64,000 bases of DNA from the NCBI RefSeq assembly GCF_003663885.1, contig NZ_RCCE01000003.1:231001-295000 (forward strand), written 5' to 3'. Position numbers and translations under genes: made by a program. This stretch comes from Litoreibacter meonggei (GTDB lineage Bacteria; Pseudomonadota; Alphaproteobacteria; Rhodobacterales; Rhodobacteraceae). The notes under the pieces are model-generated. The model worked only from the letters and a program-made list of their open reading frames with translations. It had not been told where the DNA came from and searched no databases. The stretch's first letter is position 1. Each line of letters starts with the position of its first letter. Shown here in pieces: positions 44,434 through 54,054 of the stretch.

Positions 44434-45888
44434 TCAGCCGTGCAGGGCGGCGACGGTTTTGAGGGTCGAAAAGCCATAGAGTGCCTCGAACCCTTTTTCG
44501 CGGCCATGGCCGGACAGGCCGGTGCCGCCGAAGGGCAGCTCCACCCCGCCGCCTGCGCCGTAGTTGTTGAGGAATACCTGACCTGCGCGCAAGGCCTTGG
44601 CCAGCCGCATTTGCCGCGCACCGTCGCGGGACCAGACTGAGGCGACAAGGCCGAACTGGGTGCCGTTGGCGATGGACAGCGCCTCGGCCTCATCATCGAA
44701 GGGGATGACCACCTGTACGGGGCCGAAGATTTCTTCCTGCGCGAGGATGTGGCCGGGGCTGACGCCTGCGAATAATGTGGGGGCAACGTAGTGTCCGCCT
44801 GCGGGGGCGTCGCTAACGATTTGACCTTGGGCAGCTTTTTCCAGTGATGCGCCTTGGGCGAGGAAGCCTGCAACAATTTCCTTCTGGCGGGCGGAGATCA
44901 GCGGGCCGACGTCCAGATCGGACATGGCGGGGCCGACTTGTAACTCGCCGTAGCGGGCGGCCATGCGGTCCAGCACCTCATCAAACACGCCGCGCTGCAC
45001 GAGGATGCGTGACGAGGCAGAGCAGGTCTGGCCTGCGTTCTGCACACCCGCGTTGACGAGGAACGGCAAGGCCGCGTCGATGTCGGCGTCGTCGAAGACC
45101 AGTTGCGGGGACTTGCCGCCAAGCTCCAGCGTGACGGGGACGATGTGCTCTGACGCTTGGCGCTGGATCAGCTTGCCCACACCGACGGAGCCGGTGAAGG
45201 AGACGTGGTTTACGCCCGCATGGCCCGACAGCGCCGCGCCTGCTTCGATGCCCAAACCCGGCACTACGTTTAGCACGCCGTCGGGCAAGCCCGCTTGGCG
45301 GGCGAGGTCGGCGAAGGCCAACGCGGTAAGGCAGGCCTCCTCCGCCGGTTTCAGCACGGCGGCGTTGCCCATCGCCAAGGCCGCACCGACGGAGCGACCG
45401 ATGATCTGCATCGGATAGTTCCACGGGATGATGTGGCCGGTGACGCCATGCGGCTCGCGCAGAGTGTAGACGGTGTAGCCGTCGAGATAGGGGATCGTGT
45501 GGCCGTGCAGCTTATCCGCTGCACCGCCATAGAATTCCATATAGCGAGCCAGCGCGAGGGCGTCGGCTTTCGCCTGCTTCAGCGGTTTGCCGACATCCAT
45601 GGCCTCCAGTCGCGCGAGTTTGTCGGCGTTTTCCAGAACAAGTTGGCCGATGCGGGCAAGGATCCGACCGCGTTCGGGGGCCGTCATGCGGGCCCATGGG
45701 CCTTGCAGGGCGTCCTGCGCCGCGGTCACCGCGCGGTCGATATCGTCTTGCTGGCCACGGGCGATCAGGCAGATCACGTCGCCCGTAGAGGGGTTCTCAA
45801 GCTCAAGCGTCTGCCCCTCCACTGGATCAACCCATGCACCGCCGATGAAGCACAGGGCAGTGTCGAACCAGATGTCTTGGATGCTCAT
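44434..45888 (-). CDS. NAD(P)-dependent aldehyde dehydrogenase
   Basis: A 484-residue aldehyde dehydrogenase with an intact active site: NAD motif IIPWNYP, Glu in LELGGKSPQ, and catalytic Cys in NAGQTCSASSR. The C-terminal VWSRDGARQMRLAKALRAGQ is typical. Close to betaine-aldehyde/gamma-aminobutyraldehyde-type enzymes. It lies 13 bases after the ABC ATPase gene, implying oxidation of an aldehyde derived from the imported compound. Confidence 0.88.
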   Translation of the reverse strand: MSIQDIWFDTALCFIGGAWVDPVEGQTLELENPSTGDVICLIARGQQDDIDRAVTAAQDALQGPWARMTAPERGRILARIGQLVLENADKLARLEAMDVGKPLKQAKADALALARYMEFYGGAADKLHGHTIPYLDGYTVYTLREPHGVTGHIIPWNYPMQIIGRSVGAALAMGNAAVLKPAEEACLTALAFADLARQAGLPDGVLNVVPGLGIEAGAALSGHAGVNHVSFTGSVGVGKLIQRQASEHIVPVTLELGGKSPQLVFDDADIDAALPFLVNAGVQNAGQTCSASSRILVQRGVFDEVLDRMAARYGELQVGPAMSDLDVGPLISARQKEIVAGFLAQGASLEKAAQGQIVSDAPAGGHYVAPTLFAGVSPGHILAQEEIFGPVQVVIPFDDEAEALSIANGTQFGLVASVWSRDGARQMRLAKALRAGQVFLNNYGAGGGVELPFGGTGLSGHGREKGFEALYGFSTLKTVAALHG

Positions 45889-45901
45889 TGGAATGACCTT
45901 T

Positions 45902-47455
45902 CTACAAGTCGGGCAGCGTCGGTGCGGCGGCGATCAGGGTTTGAGTGTAGGGGTGCGCGGGGGCGGTGAACAGGCGTTCTGTCGGCCCCTCCTCCACGAT
46001 TTTTCCCGATTGCATGACGAGGCAACGGTCGGTGATGGCGCGCACGACGCTGAGGTCGTGGGAAATGAACAGGTAGGTCAGGCCGAAGCGGTCGGACAGA
46101 TCGGCCAACAGATCAAGGATCTGCGCCCTGATCGACACGTCGAGGGCCGATACGGCTTCGTCCAACACGATGAGTTCGGGCTTGATGATCAGGGCGCGGG
46201 CGATGGCGATGCGTTGGCGCTGACCACCGGAAAATTCGTGGATGTATTTGGTCTTGTCGGCGGGGGTGAGGCCGACGGAGATGAGCGCTTCGTCTATTTC
46301 GGCGTCGGTGGCTTTGCGGCCCAGAAGGTGGAACGGTTCTGACACCAGACGGGCGACCTTGTGGCGGGGGTTGAAGCTGCCATAGGGGTCTTGGAAAACG
46401 ACCTGCATCTTGCGGCGCGCATCGGGGCCGACGGGTTGCCCGTCGAGCACGATGGTGCCGCCTTGCAGAGGTTCCAGCCCCAGAATGGCCCGCGTCAGGG
46501 TCGATTTTCCGCAACCACTTTCGCCGACAAGGCCAAGGCTTTCGCCGCGCTTGATATGGAAGCTCACGTTGTCCACGGCACGGAAGGTATCGGCAGAGCC
46601 GAACAGGGAGGTGCGCGGCAAGGTGTAGTCGCGGATGGCGTCGTTGACCTCCAGCAGCGGTGTATCTTCTGGAGTAGCGGTGCGGTCGGGCTGGTGGCTG
46701 GACGCCGCGAACAGGGCCTTGGTGTAGGGGTGGGTCATGGTGCGGTGCAGGTCCGCGCCGCCCTCCTCCACCACCGCGCCGTCTTTCATGATTGCGATGC
46801 GGTCGGCCATATCAGTGACCACTGCAAGATCGTGAGAGATGAGCATCAGGCCCATGTCGTCCTCGCGTACAAGCCGGGCCAACAGGTCGAGGATTTCGGC
46901 TTGTGTGGTCACGTCGAGGGCCGTCGTCGGTTCGTCCGCGATCAGCAGTTTCGGCTGCAAGGCAATCGCCATGGCGATCACCACGCGCTGGCGCTGGCCG
47001 CCGGACATCTCGTGCGGGTAGCGGCTGAGGGGGAACTTGTCTTGCGGCAGTTCGCAGCGGGTCAGGGCATGGGCGGCGCGCTTCATCGCCTCCGGTTTGG
47101 GGGTGTTCGGCTCGTGGATCAGGATGGTCTCGGCCACCTGCGCGCCGATGGTTTGCACGGGGTTGAGCGCAGTCATCGGTTCTTGAAACACCATGCCCAC
47201 GTCGCGACCCCGCATGGCGCAAAGGGCGGGCTCGGGCTTGGTCAACACGTCCTCGCCAAGCAGGTTTATGCGCCCTTGGCACGTCGTCCCACTCGGCAGC
47301 AATTGCAGGACGGAGAACGCGGTCAGCGATTTGCCGGAACCACTCTCGCCGATAACACCAAGGATTTCGCCGCGGCCCACGGACAGGGATACGTCGCGCA
47401 GAATCGGGAGGCCGTGGATCGACAGGGACAGGTTTTCGATGGACAGGAGGGTCAT
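45902..47455 (-). CDS. fused dipeptide-type ABC transporter ATP-binding protein (DppD-DppF)
   Basis: A 517-residue protein of two ABC nucleotide-binding domains in tandem. The first has [21 protein letters not shown] and [10 protein letters not shown]; the second [22 protein letters not shown] and LDEAVSALD. Each is followed by the oligopeptide-transporter C-terminal segment ([22 protein letters not shown]). This powers the adjacent permeases. Its ATG overlaps the permease stop by four bases. Confidence 0.94.
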   Translation of the reverse strand: MTLLSIENLSLSIHGLPILRDVSLSVGRGEILGVIGESGSGKSLTAFSVLQLLPSGTTCQGRINLLGEDVLTKPEPALCAMRGRDVGMVFQEPMTALNPVQTIGAQVAETILIHEPNTPKPEAMKRAAHALTRCELPQDKFPLSRYPHEMSGGQRQRVVIAMAIALQPKLLIADEPTTALDVTTQAEILDLLARLVREDDMGLMLISHDLAVVTDMADRIAIMKDGAVVEEGGADLHRTMTHPYTKALFAASSHQPDRTATPEDTPLLEVNDAIRDYTLPRTSLFGSADTFRAVDNVSFHIKRGESLGLVGESGCGKSTLTRAILGLEPLQGGTIVLDGQPVGPDARRKMQVVFQDPYGSFNPRHKVARLVSEPFHLLGRKATDAEIDEALISVGLTPADKTKYIHEFSGGQRQRIAIARALIIKPELIVLDEAVSALDVSIRAQILDLLADLSDRFGLTYLFISHDLSVVRAITDRCLVMQSGKIVEEGPTERLFTAPAHPYTQTLIAAAPTLPDL

Positions 47456-48261
47456 CGTTGCACCCTCAGTTTCGGGTCCAGAACGTCGCGCAGCCCGTCG
47501 CCTGCAAGGTTCAGGCCAAGCACGGTAAACAGGATGGCAAAGCCCGGGAACAGGGCGACATGCGGGGCGAGCGCGATGAGGGTTTGCGCGTCTGCCAGCA
47601 TCCGGCCCCAGCTTGGCGTGGGCGGCTGCGCACCGAGGCCGACATAGGACAGAGCGGCCTCGGCCAAGATGCCCAAACTGAACTGGATTGTGCCCTGCAC
47701 GATCAGCAGGTTGGCGACGTTGGGCAGGATGTGTTCGACCGAAATGCGAGTAGCACCCTTGCCTGCGACCCTTGCCGCTAGCACATAGTCACGGGTCCAG
47801 AGAGACAGCGCCGCGCCGCGCGTCAGGCGGGCGAAAACGGGGATGTTGAAGATGCCGATGGCGATGATAGCGTTGACCGCGGAGGGGCCGAAGATGGCGG
47901 TGATCAGGATGGCGATCAGCAGCGACGGGAAGGCAAAAATCAAGTCGTTACCACGCATGATCACCTCGTCCAGAAGCGAGCCTTTGCGGGCAGCGGCGGC
48001 AAGGCCAAGGGGGACACCCAGCCCCATGCCGATGACCACGGCGACGACGGCTACCGCGATGGACGTGCGCGCGCCGACCATGATCATCGAGAAGATATCG
48101 CGCCCGAAATGGTCGGTGCCGAACCAGTGGTCGGCGGTGGGGGGCTTCAGCTTGTTGGCGATCTCCAGAACGGTGACGTCGTAGGGGGTCCAGACGAAGG
48201 AGACCAAAGCGCCCAGCGCAAACATAGCTGTGAGGGCAAGACCGAAAATGAGGCTCCTCAT
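47452..48261 (-). CDS. ABC transporter permease (DppC type)
   Basis: A 269-residue inner-membrane permease. The DppC-type N-terminus with the HWFGTDHFGRDIFS segment and the EAA loop IEVEHILPN-like ISVEHILPNVANLL are typical of the second permease of peptide/nickel importers. ATG at 48261 overlaps the DppB stop by four bases (ATGA). Confidence 0.93.
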   Translation of the reverse strand: MRSLIFGLALTAMFALGALVSFVWTPYDVTVLEIANKLKPPTADHWFGTDHFGRDIFSMIMVGARTSIAVAVVAVVIGMGLGVPLGLAAAARKGSLLDEVIMRGNDLIFAFPSLLIAILITAIFGPSAVNAIIAIGIFNIPVFARLTRGAALSLWTRDYVLAARVAGKGATRISVEHILPNVANLLIVQGTIQFSLGILAEAALSYVGLGAQPPTPSWGRMLADAQTLIALAPHVALFPGFAILFTVLGLNLAGDGLRDVLDPKLRVQR

Positions 48262-49202
48262 GCGCGGCCCCTCAGGCGGGGGTCGACCCACGCATAGGCC
48301 AAATCGACGGCGAAGTTGACCATGATGACGGCAAAGACCAGCAGGAAGACGACGCTTTCCACCATGATCAGATCGCGCTGCGATATGGCTTGGAAGACGA
48401 GGCGTCCAAGGCCTGGCAGGTAGAAGACGTTTTCGATGATGATAGCGCCGGCCAGCAGGAACGAGAATTGCAGGCCGATGATGGTCAGCACGGGGATCAT
48501 GGCGTTGCGCAGGGCGTGCCGCCAGAGCGCTTGGCGTTGGGTTAGACCCTTGGCGCGGCAGGTGCGGATGTAGTCCTCCGACAACGTGTCCAGCAGGGCG
48601 GATCGCATGACGCGGGCGAGGATGGACGCTTGCGGCAGGGCCAGCGCGATGGCGGGTAAGGTCAGGGCTTTGAGGGCCGCTAGCGGATTTTCCCAGCCCG
48701 GAAAGCCGCCTGCGGAGAACCAGCGCAGGTTGATAGCGAACAGCAGCACCATGAGCATGGCGAACCAGAAATTGGGGATCGCAATGCCAAGCTGCGTGGC
48801 CCCCATCACCGACATATCCGCCCAAGAGCCGCGCTTGGTGGCCGCGAGGATGCCGACGGGGAAGGCGATCAGGACGGTGAGGCCCAGCGCGATCAGCGCT
48901 AGCGGTAGCGATATCCATAGACGGTCACCGATGATCTCCGCCACTGGCGAGCGGTAAGTATAGGAGGTGCCGAAATCACCCGACAGCATTCCGGTCACCC
49001 ACGACAGATAGCGCGCGCCGAGGGAGGCGTTGAGGCCCAATTCCTCGCGCAATGCGGCCACGGTGTCGGGCTGTGCGTTGATGCCCAACATAAAGGAGGC
49101 GGGGTCGCCGGGGATGACCTCGATACAGGCGAAAATGACGAGGCTTGCCACGATCAGCGAGATCGCGAGCGAGCCTACTCTTTTGATGGCATAGCGTAGC
49201 AT
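48258..49202 (-). CDS. ABC transporter permease (DppB type)
   Basis: A 314-residue inner-membrane permease. The start MLRYAIKRVGSLAISLIVAS, the SFMLG and YRSPVAEII region, and the EAA loop HALRNAMIPVLTIIG are characteristic of DppB. It starts 22 bases after the substrate-binding protein gene. Confidence 0.93.
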   Translation of the reverse strand: MLRYAIKRVGSLAISLIVASLVIFACIEVIPGDPASFMLGINAQPDTVAALREELGLNASLGARYLSWVTGMLSGDFGTSYTYRSPVAEIIGDRLWISLPLALIALGLTVLIAFPVGILAATKRGSWADMSVMGATQLGIAIPNFWFAMLMVLLFAINLRWFSAGGFPGWENPLAALKALTLPAIALALPQASILARVMRSALLDTLSEDYIRTCRAKGLTQRQALWRHALRNAMIPVLTIIGLQFSFLLAGAIIIENVFYLPGLGRLVFQAISQRDLIMVESVVFLLVFAVIMVNFAVDLAYAWVDPRLRGRA

Positions 49203-49224
49203 TATGGTGCGCTATGCCCCGCGC

Positions 49225-50697
49225 TTACTCGGACCAGCTGACGGCGGTCAGATCAATCGCCTGCGTCGGCGCGTCGGCCCAGATACCTTGCAACTTGGCG
49301 TTGACCACCGTGGTCAAGGCCAGCTGGAACAGGTAGGCGTTGACGTAGTCCTCGGAAATGATCGTCTGCGCCTGTTGCAGCATCTCGGTGCGTTTAGCGC
49401 CATCCGCCTCGACATCGAAATCGGCCATCAGCTTTTGCAGATCGGCATTGTCATACTGGAAGTAATAGTCGGGCCGCGCATAGATGCCGATATCCATCGG
49501 CTCCGTATGCGACACGATGGTCAGGCCGAAATCCTTGCCACGGAAAGCCTGTTCCAGCCACTGCGCCCATTCAAGATTACTGATTTCCGTCTCGATCCCA
49601 ACCGCGCGCAGTTGTGCGGCGATGATCTCGCCACCGCGCCGCGCGTAGGAGGGCGGCGGCAGTTTCAGCGTGGTTTTGAAGCCGTCCGCCATGCCCGCCT
49701 CGGCCAGCAAGGCTTTGGCTTTCTCTGGGTCGTAGTCGGAGTTTCCGGTCAGGTCGATATAGGCCGGATTATGCGGTGCAAAGTGGGAGCCGATGGGTGT
49801 GCCGTAGCCGAACATCGCTCCGTCAATGATTGCTTGCCGGTCGATGGCGTGGCTGACCGCCTCGCGCACCAGCTTGTTGTCGAAGGGGGCTTGCTTGTTG
49901 TTCATGGCGAGGATCGTCTCGCCCTCGGTGTTCCCCGCCAGCACGGTGAAGCGCGGGTCGGCTTCGAACTGGGCGAGGTTTTCAGGCGCGGGGTAGCTGT
50001 AGAACGCGTCCACGTCCTCGGCCATCATGGCACCAAAAGCGGCGGTCGGCTCGGAGATGAACTTGAATGTGGCCTTGTCCAGCTTAGCGGCGTCGCCCCA
50101 GTAGGAGGCGTTTTTCACCAAGGTGATGCTGTCGCCCTGCTTCCAGTCGTCAAATTTGAACGCGCCCGTGCCGATGGGCTTGATCTTGATGTCGTCGATG
50201 CTTTCGGGGGCCACGATCACGGCATCACCCCATGCCATGTTGAACAGGAAGTTGCCTTGCGGCGCGGTCAGCGTCACTTTGACGGTCAGTGGGTCGACAG
50301 CTTCCACTCTGGCGATGTTGGCGAACAGCGCTTTTTGCGCGTTCACCGAGTCTTCGGCCCGCGCGCGGTCGAGCGAGAATTTGACGTCGGCAGAATCCAG
50401 ATCGGTGCCGTCGTGAAATTTCACGCCGCCATGCAGCTTGAAAGTATAGGTTTTGCCATCCTCGGAGATGTCCCATTCTTCCGCCAAGCCATTAATGACC
50501 GAGCCGTCGGAAGCGAAACGCATCAGCCCCTCGAACACGTTGGAGTACAGCACTTGGTCGATCGCCCCTGCGGCGGCGGAGGTCGGATCCAGATGCGGCG
50601 GCTCCAGTTGCAGCCCGATGGTTACATCGGTTTTGGCGATGGCCGCCCCCGTTAACAGCGCAGTTGCTGCCACGGTTCCTAAAATCCAGCGGGTCAT
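49225..50697 (-). CDS. ABC transporter substrate-binding protein, family 5
   Basis: A 490-residue periplasmic binding protein of the DppA/OppA (SBP_bac_5) family. The signal peptide MTRWILGTVAATALLTGAAI is followed by the mature N-terminus KTDVTIGLQLEPPHLDP. YTFKLHGGVKFHDGTDLDSA is the diagnostic domain-I signature. The ligand may be a peptide, amide or other oligomer. First gene of the operon. Confidence 0.92.
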   Translation of the reverse strand: MTRWILGTVAATALLTGAAIAKTDVTIGLQLEPPHLDPTSAAAGAIDQVLYSNVFEGLMRFASDGSVINGLAEEWDISEDGKTYTFKLHGGVKFHDGTDLDSADVKFSLDRARAEDSVNAQKALFANIARVEAVDPLTVKVTLTAPQGNFLFNMAWGDAVIVAPESIDDIKIKPIGTGAFKFDDWKQGDSITLVKNASYWGDAAKLDKATFKFISEPTAAFGAMMAEDVDAFYSYPAPENLAQFEADPRFTVLAGNTEGETILAMNNKQAPFDNKLVREAVSHAIDRQAIIDGAMFGYGTPIGSHFAPHNPAYIDLTGNSDYDPEKAKALLAEAGMADGFKTTLKLPPPSYARRGGEIIAAQLRAVGIETEISNLEWAQWLEQAFRGKDFGLTIVSHTEPMDIGIYARPDYYFQYDNADLQKLMADFDVEADGAKRTEMLQQAQTIISEDYVNAYLFQLALTTVVNAKLQGIWADAPTQAIDLTAVSWSE

Positions 50698-50822
50698 GGG
50701 GGTATCCTCCGTTCGGGTAAACGCGATAGCCGCGCCGTCGGTCGAAGTCTGTAACGGATTTGCAAGGTAATCAAGCGCAAGCCACTGGTAACACAGACGC
50801 TAAATTGTTAGGCCCTGCGAAA

Positions 50823-50828
50823 TATAAT
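50823..50828 (+). promoter_or_regulatory. possible -10 element ahead of panB
   Basis: A perfect TATAAT lies 20 bases upstream of the panB start, ahead of the ribosome site GGAAGG at 50833-50838. No good -35 is present at 16-18 bases, so the promoter assignment is weak. Confidence 0.35.
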
Positions 50829-50848
50829 TACTGGAAGGTTCCATTTTC

Positions 50849-51682
50849 ATGAGCGCCACTGCCCGTAAATCCGCCCCAATGCCTCAAGACATCATGGCCC
50901 GCAAAGGCGGCACGCCGCTGGTCAGCCTGACAGCCTACACAACGCCAATGGCCGAAATGATGGACGGTATTTGCGATTTCGTGTTGGTGGGTGACAGCGT
51001 CGGCATGGTGCTGCACGGGTTGCCCTCCACGGTTGGTGTCACGATGGAGATGATGATCATGCATGGCCAAGCAGTGCGGCGTGGCCTGACCACGTCGATG
51101 TTGGTGATCGACATGCCATTCGGGTCATATGAGGAAAGCCGTGAGCAAGCTTTCCGCAATGCCGCACGTTTGATGGCAGAGACGGGTGCCGGGGCGGTAA
51201 AGCTAGAAGGTGGGCGTGGCATAGAAAAGACGATCCAGTTTCTCGTATCTCACGGCATTCCGGTGATGGCCCATATCGGGCTAACGCCCCAGTCGGTCAA
51301 CACGTTGGGCGGCTATAAAGTGCAGGGCCGCGGCAAAGAAGCGAAAGCCTTGATGAAAGATGCGAAAGCCGTGGCTGATGCGGGGGCCTTTGCAGTGGTT
51401 CTTGAGAAGGTACCGGCGGTGATGGCTGACAAGATCACCGCGCAAATTGCGATCCCGACGATCGGCATTGGTGCATCTGCAAATTGCGATGGTCAGATAT
51501 TGGTGGTCGACGACATGCTAGGGCTGTTCACCGCCTTCAAGGCAAAGTTCGTCAAGCGTTTTGCAATGCTGGGTGACGACGCCCGAGAGGCGATCCAAGC
51601 CTACGCAGATGAAGTGCAAGCACGCAGCTTCCCAGCGCCTGAACACACATTTGCAGAAGATGTACCGGAGAAAACCAAATGA
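50849..51682 (+). CDS. panB: 3-methyl-2-oxobutanoate hydroxymethyltransferase
   Basis: A 277-residue enzyme converting alpha-ketoisovalerate to ketopantoate in coenzyme A synthesis. Motifs include [29 protein letters not shown] with metal-binding Asp, KLEGG, and [18 protein letters not shown]. The ATG overlap with panC (ATGA) shows a coupled operon. Confidence 0.96.
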   Translation: MSATARKSAPMPQDIMARKGGTPLVSLTAYTTPMAEMMDGICDFVLVGDSVGMVLHGLPSTVGVTMEMMIMHGQAVRRGLTTSMLVIDMPFGSYEESREQAFRNAARLMAETGAGAVKLEGGRGIEKTIQFLVSHGIPVMAHIGLTPQSVNTLGGYKVQGRGKEAKALMKDAKAVADAGAFAVVLEKVPAVMADKITAQIAIPTIGIGASANCDGQILVVDDMLGLFTAFKAKFVKRFAMLGDDAREAIQAYADEVQARSFPAPEHTFAEDVPEKTK

Positions 51683-52524
51683 GCGCACCAATCATTCGTT
51701 CGTTGTCCGAATTGCGCACCCTGGTCACCGGTTGGAAAAGCAGCGGTGAAACGGTGGGCGTGGTGCCGACAATGGGCGCTCTGCATCAGGGGCATCTCAG
51801 CCTTGTGCAGGCCGCCAAGGAAGGTTGCGACCGCGTGATCATTACGATCTTCATCAACCCCAAACAGTTCAACAACCCCGAGGACTACGAGAACTACCCG
51901 CGCACCGAAAATGACGACGCTCGCAAGCTGGCGCCGTTTGGCGTAGATGCGGTTTACGTGCCGGATGGCCCGACTATGTATCCCGAAGGGTTCGCAACCA
52001 ATGTGTCGGTTGGCGGGCTGACCGATCTGCTGTGTGGCGCGCACCGTCCCGGCCATTTCGATGGTGTCGCCACTGTGGTCAGCAAATTGTTTCTTCAATC
52101 TCAAGCGAACCGTGCTTATTTTGGTGAAAAGGATTTTCAGCAATTGCAGGTGGTCACGCGTTTGGCCCGCGATCTGGACATTCCTATCGAGGTTGTCGGC
52201 TGCCCCACCATTCGTGAGGAGGACGGACTTGCCATGTCCTCGCGTAATTTGTTGCTATCGGATCGCGCCCGAACATGGGCACCAGAGCTGAACGCCGCGA
52301 TGGAGGAGATGGCCGACGAGCTGGTGATGGGTGGCAACATTGCCGACCTGCACGCAAAAGCGGTTGCACGAATTGAACGGGCAGGCTTCACCGAAGTCGA
52401 ATACCTAGACCTGCGCGCGTGCGATACGTTGGAAGAGCTAACCGCCCCTACCCGACCTGCTCGACTTTTGGCCGCCGCTTGGCTGGCTGGCGTCCGCCTG
52501 ATCGACAACATTGCAGTTGGGTAG
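51679..52524 (+). CDS. panC: pantothenate synthetase
   Basis: A 281-residue enzyme condensing pantoate with beta-alanine. It shows [15 protein letters not shown] (HxGH ATP motif), [30 protein letters not shown] and the KMSKS-equivalent [12 protein letters not shown]. It overlaps panB by four bases. No panD is seen here. Confidence 0.96.
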   Translation: MSAPIIRSLSELRTLVTGWKSSGETVGVVPTMGALHQGHLSLVQAAKEGCDRVIITIFINPKQFNNPEDYENYPRTENDDARKLAPFGVDAVYVPDGPTMYPEGFATNVSVGGLTDLLCGAHRPGHFDGVATVVSKLFLQSQANRAYFGEKDFQQLQVVTRLARDLDIPIEVVGCPTIREEDGLAMSSRNLLLSDRARTWAPELNAAMEEMADELVMGGNIADLHAKAVARIERAGFTEVEYLDLRACDTLEELTAPTRPARLLAAAWLAGVRLIDNIAVG

Positions 52525-52636
52525 TCGGAACCTGCTAAAATATGGCGGATTTTGCCGCATTGCCAATCGAGTAGATTTGCTAGACCCCATCTCAGACTCG
52601 TCGACCCGACATATCACGACTACGATAGGACAGAGC

Positions 52637-52930
52637 TTGACCAACCGAAACTTCATACGCCACGTTGTATTCTTCAGTGCGAAGGACAAAAGCGATGTCG
52701 CCCGCATTCGTGACGGGTTGAGCATGCTGCGCGACATCCCGCACTCGCAAACCTTCGAAGTTGTAGAAAACAAGAACGTCGACGCGCTGTCAGGCGAGGT
52801 TGACGTTGTGGTCTACGCCGAATTTGAAAGCGACGATGCGCTACGCGCCTATAAAGCACATCAGCTATATCAAGACGCGATCGCCGTTGTTCGTCCGTTG
52901 CGCGAACTGCGGATTGCGGCAGACTTCTAG
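52637..52930 (+). CDS. Dabb (stress responsive A/B barrel) family protein
   Basis: A 97-residue ferredoxin-fold dimeric barrel protein: IRHVVFFSAKDKSDVARIRDGL at the start and LRAYKAHQLYQDAIAVVRPL later are the Dabb pattern. I used the TTG at 52637, with AGGA six bases upstream and the conserved FIRHVVFF soon after. An upstream ATG at 52511 would add 42 unconserved residues. Function is unknown. It precedes pabB by 5 bases. Confidence 0.82.
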   Translation: MTNRNFIRHVVFFSAKDKSDVARIRDGLSMLRDIPHSQTFEVVENKNVDALSGEVDVVVYAEFESDDALRAYKAHQLYQDAIAVVRPLRELRIAADF

Positions 52931-52935
52931 CCGCC

Positions 52936-54054
52936 GTGACTGCCCCCTTGGTGCGATTTGACCACGGGCCGCTTGGCACTGGCACCACGTTTCAAACTGC
53001 GCGTCGCGTAATCTCGGCCACCATTCCAGATGAGGTGCCACGCGCTTTTGCCGCCCTTCAAGATGCACAAGCGCAGGGCCTGTGGCTCGCGGGTTTCGCG
53101 TCTTATGAGTTGGGCTACCTCATGTCGCGTAAGCTGCGTGGGTTGCTACCAGATTCGCGCCAAATTCCCCTGCTTCAGTTTGGAGTGTTTGACGCCCCTA
53201 CATCCCCGCATGGCCTTGCTGACGGGACTGCCGAACTATCGCAACTTCAGCCGTTGTGGGACCGCGCGCGCTATACCCGTGTATTTGAGATTGTGCATGA
53301 ATTTATCAAGGCCGGAGACGTTTATCAGGCAAACCTGACCTTCCCCATACGCGCGCAGCTGAGCGGCAACCCAGACGTGCTTTATGCCGCCTTATGCGCC
53401 CAGCAGAGCGTTCCTTATGGCGCGTTCGTTCAATTGGAGGGGCCAACGCTGCTATCACGCTCGCCCGAATTGTTTTTCTCATTGTCCGCTGATGGCAAGT
53501 TGACTGCACGGCCAATGAAAGGCACCGCACGACGTGGCGCAACCGTCAACGAAGACAATGCCCTGCGCGACGCCTTGGCAGCATCCGAGAAGAACCGCGC
53601 CGAAAACCTGATGATCGTGGATTTGTTGCGCAACGATCTAAGCCGCATCTCCCAGATTGGCAGCGTTCATGTGCCGGAACTGTTTCAAGTGGAGCGGTAT
53701 GCAACACTACACCAGATGACCTCACGTATCACTGCGCAAATCAACACCGGCACCAGTATTGCAGAACTGTTTCGAGCACTGTTTCCCTGCGGTTCGATCA
53801 CTGGGGCACCAAAAATACGTGCCATGGAAATCTTGCGTGATCTCGAGGCTGGCCCGCGGGATGGATACTGTGGCGCGATTGGTTGGATTGCACCAGATGG
53901 CGCAATGGAGTTCAACGTGGCGATCCGAACGCTAACGTGCGCCGAAGACGGCGCAGTGACCCTGAACGTTGGGGGCGGGGTGATCTATGACAGCACGGCA
54001 GCTGACGAATATGACGAGGCGCTGCTCAAGGCAAAGTTCGCGCAACTGAGTTAA
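52936..54054 (+). CDS. pabB: aminodeoxychorismate synthase component I
   Basis: A 372-residue chorismate-binding enzyme that makes 4-amino-4-deoxychorismate for folate. The active-site Lys motif PMKGTARRG, LLRNDLSRIS, FPCGSITGAPKIRAMEI and GAIGWI are typical. It starts with GTG and lacks a fused lyase domain, so pabC must be elsewhere. It converges with the M20 gene, sharing four bases. Confidence 0.92.
   Translation: MTAPLVRFDHGPLGTGTTFQTARRVISATIPDEVPRAFAALQDAQAQGLWLAGFASYELGYLMSRKLRGLLPDSRQIPLLQFGVFDAPTSPHGLADGTAELSQLQPLWDRARYTRVFEIVHEFIKAGDVYQANLTFPIRAQLSGNPDVLYAALCAQQSVPYGAFVQLEGPTLLSRSPELFFSLSADGKLTARPMKGTARRGATVNEDNALRDALAASEKNRAENLMIVDLLRNDLSRISQIGSVHVPELFQVERYATLHQMTSRITAQINTGTSIAELFRALFPCGSITGAPKIRAMEILRDLEAGPRDGYCGAIGWIAPDGAMEFNVAIRTLTCAEDGAVTLNVGGGVIYDSTAADEYDEALLKAKFAQLS

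Noticed and set aside
39603..50697. Genomic island or integrated mobile element
   Set aside because: No integrase, transposase, attachment-site repeat or tRNA boundary; genes look native and only the separation of uvrC from pgsA hints at rearrangement.
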